64,000 nt of DNA from Halomarinibacterium sp034670265 (GTDB taxonomy: Bacteria; Bacteroidota; Bacteroidia; Flavobacteriales; Flavobacteriaceae): positions 372,001-436,000 of the forward strand of contig JAXMNU010000004.1 of the NCBI GenBank assembly GCA_034670265.1, in the 5' to 3' direction. A model generated the notes under the pieces. The model saw only the letters and a list, made by a program, of their open reading frames with translations. It had not been told where the DNA came from and did not search any database. This document shows positions 59,326 to 64,000 of the stretch, piece by piece. How positions within the stretch are numbered: position 1 is the first letter of the stretch; each line of letters begins with the position of its first letter. Both the position numbers and the translations under genes were made by a program.

Positions 59326-60594
59326 CTAAATCGTTAATTGAAACTGAAGACATTGATTTTCAGTTACGGTGAAACTTCCCTGCCAAGTATATCCGTTACA
59401 ACTAGCATTATAAGAATAATTTCCTGGACTCAAATTATTAAAATTTCCACCTGCTGCAGAATTGTCGCAACTTGGTGCTGTTGGAAAATATCCAGAGATA
59501 GTTGAACTGCCAACACTCGAAACATTTACCGAAATATTACCGCAACCAAAATCTTGATTAATCCAAAATTTTACATCTCCAGTGCCGTTTCCGCCTCCAC
59601 CTCCGCCACCAGAGCCTATTAGCAATTGTCTTGAACAAGTATTAGCTTCTATTGTAACCGTGCCACTCCAGTCTATACCTGAACAAGATGCAGTGTAAGA
59701 GTATACACCAGGATTTAAATTACTAAAATTTGCACCGGCGCTAGCACCACAATCTGGAGCTGATCCATAATACCCAGTAATGGTATCATTTCCTACATTG
59801 GAAAGATTTACGCTAATAGGACCACAACCTAGGTCTTCATTTACGTAAAATATTAATGATCCCGTATCATTTCCACCTCCACCTCCAGAGCCTACTAGTA
59901 ATTGTCTTAAACAAGTATTAGCTTCTATAGTTACCGTTCCATTCCAGTTTATACCTGAACAAGATGCAGTATAGGAATATACACCAGGATCTAAATTACT
60001 AAAATTTGCTCCGGCACTAGCTCCACAATCTGGAGCCGATCCATAAAACCCAGTAATGGTGTCATTTCCTACATTGGAAAGGTTAACACTAATGGGACCA
60101 CAACCTAGGTCTTCATTTACGTAGAAAATTAATGACCCCGAATCATTTCCGCCACCACCTCCGGTATCAACAATTGGAAGATTTTCTAATAAAATTACCT
60201 TACATTCTTGTGGCGAAAGAGTTACAACCCCTTCTCTTATTTCAGACCCACCATTTCCTACAGCTCTCACCAAATAACTGCCAGAAGGAACTACTTTACC
60301 TACAGCATTGGGTTCTCCACAAGAAAGACCATTGGGGAAGTAATATGTCAATCTACCAATTAAGGTTCCGTCAAAATATATATCGAATTCGTTGTCCAAA
60401 TCAATTTCAGCTCCTACGTCCAATTGTCCCATTTCTCGTCCACCATAATAATAAGCACAGGATCCATCATCACTTTCAGCTTCTGAATTGTATGAATAAC
60501 TTAAGGAATCTGTACAGCCAGTAATTTCATCCTTTTCACAGGATAAAGTTGTTATAACTAGCAAAATAAAACCAAGGAGCTTTAATTGTTTCAT
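59326..60594 (-). CDS. lipoprotein with three tandem about 90-residue domains
   Basis: 422 residues. The lipobox gives Cys19, followed by EKDE. Residues 26-48 hold the GCTDSLSYSYNSEAESDDGS motif, a Ca-binding-like module common in marine Bacteroidota. A diverged copy of the repeat may occupy 55-137. Three clear domains follow at 150-238, 242-331 and 337-422, separated by Gly-rich linkers (GSGGGGG). Each has LGCGPISVNLSNVGNDTITG, then ANFSNL-PGVYSYTASCSG and a VTIEANTC-type end with paired cysteines. The first two are almost identical in DNA too. It is probably a surface protein; the ligand is unknown. Confidence 0.78.
   Translation of the reverse strand: MKQLKLLGFILLVITTLSCEKDEITGCTDSLSYSYNSEAESDDGSCAYYYGGREMGQLDVGAEIDLDNEFDIYFDGTLIGRLTYYFPNGLSCGEPNAVGKVVPSGSYLVRAVGNGGSEIREGVVTLSPQECKVILLENLPIVDTGGGGGNDSGSLIFYVNEDLGCGPISVNLSNVGNDTITGFYGSAPDCGASAGANFSNLDPGVYSYTASCSGINWNGTVTIEANTCLRQLLVGSGGGGGNDTGSLIFYVNEDLGCGPISVNLSNVGNDTITGYYGSAPDCGASAGANFSNLNPGVYSYTASCSGIDWSGTVTIEANTCSRQLLIGSGGGGGGGNGTGDVKFWINQDFGCGNISVNVSSVGSSTISGYFPTAPSCDNSAAGGNFNNLSPGNYSYNASCNGYTWQGSFTVTENQCLQFQLTI
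59602..60147 (-). repeat. recent tandem duplication (about 276-bp period) in the lipoprotein gene
   Basis: The segments encoding residues 150-238 (60147-59881) and 242-331 (59871-59602) differ by only a few amino acids (GFYG/GYYG, LDPG/LNPG, INWNG/IDWSG, TCLRQLLV/TCSRQLLI) and mostly silent bases. The third domain is far more diverged. Confidence 0.85.
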
Positions 60595-60904
60595 GTTTGT
60601 TAAGATTAAATTATTTTATGTAATGTTACTTCTATAAATTCAAAAAAAAATGTGTAAGAAATAATTATTTTATGCGTATGAAATTTCCAGAAACTTCAAG
60701 GCTAAATAGTACTTGAGTATCCCTAAAACCTAGAATGAGAAAGATTTTGTCTTTTTCATTAAATGAAAATTGCACGAATAAATAGACATCATTTAAATAA
60801 CCTTTGAGTGAATGAATTTTAGATTATTCAATAGTAGTGGAAAACAAAGCGCAAAAAAATACCCAATGATGGGTATTTTAATAAAATGAATAAGAATAAA
60901 TTAG
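60595..60904. other. 310-bp intergenic region, no gene
   Basis: AT-rich spacer between two minus-strand genes. It must hold the promoter of the tandem-repeat lipoprotein gene, but no convincing TAnnTTTG element was found on the minus strand. A terminator for the upstream two-component genes lies at 60853-60880. Nothing else was recognised. Confidence 0.6.
60853..60880 (-). terminator. terminator after the two-component operon
   Basis: AAAATACCC and GGGTATTTT pair around a 6-nt loop; on the minus strand the stem is followed by further T (seven in a row). Confidence 0.8.
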
Positions 60905-61531
60905 TTAGAAATCATACTTTTTTTCCAATGCATACCGAAGCAACTCTCCTTTGCCGGAAAGCCCTAATTTATGAATCATGTTTTTTCTGTGTTTTTCAAC
61001 CGTAGAGACAGCCGTAAACCGAATGTTTGCAATTTCGCTTGTAGATTTTCCTTGACCAATAAGTGTTAATATTTCTCGTTCACTTTTGGAAAGCAAAGGC
61101 TTTTTATTGGTTGAGAGAGCTCCTTCTTTAATAGATTCAATATTAATTGAAGCATCAAAAAATTCATTTCCATTTGCCACAGTTTCAATAGCTTTTAAAA
61201 CCTCTTCCAGAGGTGAATTTTTAAGTAGATATCCAGAAGCACCTGCTTCAATCATTTGGCTAACTGCATCTTCCTGATCAAACATGGAAAACGCTATCAC
61301 TTTTATATGGGGAAATTGTTTCTTTATGAGTTTGGTCGCAACGATTCCGTCCATTTTTGGCATTTTAATATCGGTAAGTACCACTTTAGGTTGCTTCTTT
61401 TGCACAATTTCCCAGAGAGCCTCTCCATCGTTGGCCATCCCTATAATTTCAATATGTTCTTCATATTTTAAAAGTAAAGAAATTCCATCGACAAGCGATT
61501 GGTGATCTTCGGCTATAGCTAGTGTTATCAT
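60905..61531 (-). CDS. NarL/LuxR-type response regulator
   Basis: 208 residues. The receiver domain has the acidic pair near Asp9, the phospho-acceptor Asp54 in VVLTDIKMP, Ser82 and Lys104. The DNA-binding domain (about 143-205) is LuxR-type: LSKSEREILTLIGQGKSTSE, then TVEKHRKNMIHKLGL. It should be phosphorylated by the adjacent kinase, with which it overlaps by 4 nt. Targets are unknown. Confidence 0.95.
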   Translation of the reverse strand: MITLAIAEDHQSLVDGISLLLKYEEHIEIIGMANDGEALWEIVQKKQPKVVLTDIKMPKMDGIVATKLIKKQFPHIKVIAFSMFDQEDAVSQMIEAGASGYLLKNSPLEEVLKAIETVANGNEFFDASINIESIKEGALSTNKKPLLSKSEREILTLIGQGKSTSEIANIRFTAVSTVEKHRKNMIHKLGLSGKGELLRYALEKKYDF

Positions 61532-63405
61532 ATAGGTATTTCAATTAAAATGCTAGTTCCTTTGTTTATAGTGCTATCTACTTCTAGAGTACCTTCAAAG
61601 TGTTCGATTCTTTTTTCAATATTGGATAATCCTAGTCCTTCTTTTGAATGGATTTCTCGAGGGTCAAACCCTTTTCCGTTATCTTCAACTATAATGCTCA
61701 ACATCTCTTTATGTTGCGTGATAGATATGCTAGCTTCTGAAGCTTCAGAATGTTTTATAATATTGGTTACCAATTCTTGAATAATTCTAAAAATAGTAAT
61801 TTCCATAGACGGATCAAGTCGTTCATCTAATCCAAAATCCTGCACATCAATGGTTAATTGCCCTGTAGCTGAAGCATTTTTGGCAAATGTCGAGATGGCA
61901 GGAAGTAACCCCTTTTTTGCAATAACACCGCTATTTTTTAGATGTGCCATAGAGCGAACTTCTTTATATGCCTCATCCAATAATATTCCCGTTTTCTGGA
62001 ATAGTTCTTCCATAGACTCCAGCTTATCTTTATTTTTTGAAAGATGATCAAATTGCAATTTTGCTGCAGATAACGTTGCCCCAACACTATCGTGTAAGTC
62101 ACTCGCCAAACGCTCCCTTTCCTTCTCTTGTCCTGCAATCATGGCATCAATAGCTAGAAGCTCTTGGTCTTTTAATATCTTTTCCTTTTTCTGAATTTCA
62201 AGTTCTTTTTCCTGCTCAGCAATGCGTTGTTTACGTTTGGTGTTTTTGTATAATAGAAATCCAATTACCGAAACAGTAAAAAGACCACCGCCTAGTGCAA
62301 TAGCAATATTTTGGTTCTGTTTTTTCTTTTGTTGCTCTATTAAAATTTGTTTTTCTTTTTCAGTAGTTTGGTATTTGGTTTCTAATTCTTTGTACTTATT
62401 CTCACTCCGGTTATACGTTTCTTCTTCAAGAGCAATGGTAAAATTTATGAGATTTTGGTATGCTCCTTTATAGTTTGATTGTATGGAATCTGCAATAGAT
62501 TGATATAAAAAGCGGTACTTCGAATATTCCTTTTCAATTCGATTGTAATCTGTTTTGTCAATACTCGAGAGGATTTGGGTTACACTGTCCACATTTATTG
62601 GTAAGAAGAAACGAGCCTTTGCTAGTTTCGATCTTTTTAAAAGAGTTGAATTATACGGAAATGTTATTTTTCTTAATTCTTTAAGCGCAGTATTTTCAAA
62701 TTTGATAGCTTTTTGTTCCTCTTTCTTTTCATCAAAATAACTAGCAATGAGTTGGTAAATAATTGCATTTAAGTAACTGTTATTTGATGAATTTGCAAAT
62801 GCTAATATTTCATTTGCTTTTTCATGATTCCAACGATCCAAATCCCTATACTGAAATTCTAAAATAAGTTTAAAGTAATTAGCGTAAACTTTTTCTGTTT
62901 CATCAAATGCAGACTCCAGGTACTTTTTTAAATACAATTTTGACGTTGTATTGTTGAATAAATAATCACTTCTGTTTAGTTCTAAAATTTTTCTAAGTGC
63001 TTCGCAAATAAGAATTTTAGAATTTTCCTTTTCGGCTATTTCTAGTGCAGAAACATAATGGTTTCTTGCTTCAATAAGCTTGTCTGAAAATCTATAGAAA
63101 TAATAATCTCCTAAATTAATTTCATACAAAAAACTACCCAAAACAGTAGTTTTTGCTACTTGATTTTTGGTTACTTTCTCTATAGAATCAAAATAGGGAT
63201 TATAAATATTGAAGTTTTTCAAAAATTGTATCCTCCAAAGGATCATCTTATTTTCAAACGTAGGGTTAGCATAGTCTTTTTCAGAAATACTTGACAACTT
63301 ATAATCGCGGAAAGCAATAATAATAGCTTCCTTTTCTTCTGCTTGATTAAATTTTGAAGCCGAAAAAAATGTAAAACAAAGGACTATTAAAATAGCTAAT
63401 CTCAA
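61528..63405 (-). CDS. sensor histidine kinase (HisKA_3 type)
   Basis: 625 residues. A signal peptide (about 1-18) is followed by a long helical periplasmic region with TPR-like repeats (about 20-345). One membrane helix lies at about 367-388 (IAIALGGGLFTVSVIGFLLY). A coiled coil (QEKELEIQKKEKILKDQELL) leads to the dimerisation helix with phospho-acceptor His438 in DLHDSVGATLSA. The ATPase domain shows NIIKHSEASEASI, VEDNGKGF and GLGLSNIEKRI. TPR-containing kinases of this build are common in Bacteroidota. It overlaps the regulator gene and the upstream partial gene by 4 nt each, forming one operon. Confidence 0.94.
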   Translation of the reverse strand: MRLAILIVLCFTFFSASKFNQAEEKEAIIIAFRDYKLSSISEKDYANPTFENKMILWRIQFLKNFNIYNPYFDSIEKVTKNQVAKTTVLGSFLYEINLGDYYFYRFSDKLIEARNHYVSALEIAEKENSKILICEALRKILELNRSDYLFNNTTSKLYLKKYLESAFDETEKVYANYFKLILEFQYRDLDRWNHEKANEILAFANSSNNSYLNAIIYQLIASYFDEKKEEQKAIKFENTALKELRKITFPYNSTLLKRSKLAKARFFLPINVDSVTQILSSIDKTDYNRIEKEYSKYRFLYQSIADSIQSNYKGAYQNLINFTIALEEETYNRSENKYKELETKYQTTEKEKQILIEQQKKKQNQNIAIALGGGLFTVSVIGFLLYKNTKRKQRIAEQEKELEIQKKEKILKDQELLAIDAMIAGQEKERERLASDLHDSVGATLSAAKLQFDHLSKNKDKLESMEELFQKTGILLDEAYKEVRSMAHLKNSGVIAKKGLLPAISTFAKNASATGQLTIDVQDFGLDERLDPSMEITIFRIIQELVTNIIKHSEASEASISITQHKEMLSIIVEDNGKGFDPREIHSKEGLGLSNIEKRIEHFEGTLEVDSTINKGTSILIEIPI

Positions 63406-64000
63406 GAAATTATTCTAAACTTAGTATTTATAGGTCTGCAAGGCCACTTGATGTTTTTATCTTCTACAGACTTTTGGTCTGGGATATTTAATTCGTTGTT
63501 AACTGCATCTTCAAGAACTTCAGCAATTTTATCATTATAACTGGTTTCATAGCCATAGTTATATAGCCTTTGTAACCTTGACCTTCCCTCTGGAGAAATT
63601 ACAATATCTTCACCCACCCTTACCATAAAGAGTTCATCCACATAATCGGCTTTATGTTTTTCTTCTTGAAAAATTCGAGTAAATTTTTCATCAATTGGAG
63701 AAAAAATGGGCTCTGCCATCATTATATCATTGTCTAGTAGTAGAATATCTACATCCTGACAATCGAAGTTATTCTCCATGTTCATTCCTCTTACGCCAAA
63801 TTCCAAAGAATACTTTTTCTTGTAATTTGGATTTCTTTCATCAATATCTGGGTCATCGTCTGACATTGTAAAACTTTCAAAATTCATAAAGCCTGTAAAT
63901 CCCATGGATACGGGACCTGAGTAATTTTGTAAATAAAGTTGAATTTTTTTAAGACGAAATGCATCTCCTTCTGGAGAACCTAAAAATTTTGCATAAACAA
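63402..64000 (-). CDS. unrecognised protein, C-terminal part (5' end outside window)
   Basis: The frame stays open to the end of the window, so the visible 198 residues are the C-terminal portion. It begins in view with VYAKFLGSPEGDAFRLKKIQ and ends WPCRPINTKFRIIS. The internal ATG at 63905 is not a likely start because the frame continues upstream with good codon use. The visible part is acidic and soluble-looking (SDDDPDIDERNPNYKKKYSL; VDILLLDNDIMMAEPIF). No family is recognised. Its stop overlaps the kinase start by 4 nt (ATGA type), so it belongs to the same operon and may provide the signal or be an accessory output. Confidence 0.6.
   Translation of the reverse strand, partial: VYAKFLGSPEGDAFRLKKIQLYLQNYSGPVSMGFTGFMNFESFTMSDDDPDIDERNPNYKKKYSLEFGVRGMNMENNFDCQDVDILLLDNDIMMAEPIFSPIDEKFTRIFQEEKHKADYVDELFMVRVGEDIVISPEGRSRLQRLYNYGYETSYNDKIAEVLEDAVNNELNIPDQKSVEDKNIKWPCRPINTKFRIIS

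Noticed and set aside
59602..60147. CRISPR or other non-coding repeat array
   Set aside because: The repeats are long, in frame and encode well-formed protein domains.

Overview
The window is AT-rich chromosomal DNA of a member of the Bacteroidota, almost certainly a marine-type Flavobacteriaceae; the genus cannot be fixed. The evidence is type IX secretion (T9SS) C-terminal sorting domains on exported proteins (2317-2814, 15532-16464, 38509-39879), lipoproteins with Bacteroidota-style surface-export signals (Cys followed by QKDD, SKDD or EKDE), -7 boxes of the form TAnnTTTG instead of sigma70-type -10 boxes, a type III glutamine synthetase, a Rho factor with a long Asn/Gln-rich insertion, and a fused isobutyryl-CoA mutase. 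Most of the window is core genome. No prophage, insertion sequence, integrase or CRISPR array was seen.

Layout. 1-5.4 kb: end of a CHAT-protease-like membrane protein, tail to tail with a membrane TPR regulator and an ECF sigma factor; a divergent two-gene exported-protein operon follows. 5.4-11.2 kb: minus-strand cluster rsfS-ftsH-LUD protein-cdsA-psd-acyl-CoA-binding protein-yitT (protein quality control plus phospholipid synthesis), divergent from birA. 12-16.5 kb: SRPBCC protein, pyrE, a NUDIX hydrolase, an M14 peptidase and a T9SS cargo protein. 16.5-25 kb: rho, a DUF4293 protein, a phosphoesterase, truA, an MsbA-type ABC exporter, a DUF3667 protein, the c-di-AMP cyclase gene cdaA, folP and DUF1599. 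25-32 kb: a frameshifted four-helix-bundle gene, a DoxX-like protein, a DppB-like permease, tpiA, prmA, clpS, an MscS channel, a 45-bp repeat tract and tRNA-Arg(ACG). 32-44 kb: tetR-aarF, apt, a 50-residue protein, a CaCA exchanger, glnN, a VCBS-repeat T9SS protein, purM, prfA, a four-helix protein, pyrF and a DUF4197 protein. 44-48.3 kb: icmF and a repeat-filled gap. 48-64 kb: DUF2071, an Lrp regulator, an MFS transporter, surface lipoproteins, crcB, dipeptidyl peptidase III and a LuxR-type two-component system.

How genes work together. Nucleotide metabolism is scattered (pyrE, pyrF, purM, apt), and three of these genes have a -7 box so close to the start codon that their mRNAs may be nearly leaderless. 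Phospholipid synthesis (cdsA, psd, acyl-CoA-binding protein) overlaps head to tail. The ECF sigma, membrane TPR regulator and CHAT protein look like a protease-gated signalling module that may control the adjacent exported-protein operon.

Most interesting observations: (1) an 84-bp palindromic intergenic-type repeat inserted in frame in the linker of icmF, adding 28 residues; (2) the CHAT/TPR regulator/ECF sigma cassette with divergent, identical 8-bp sites between the sigma gene and the exported operon; (3) a sharp split among convergent gene pairs: they either overlap (six of them by exactly 4 nt through shared stop codons) or are separated by a hairpin terminator; (4) a small conserved-looking gene of 50 residues and possible leaderless starts.
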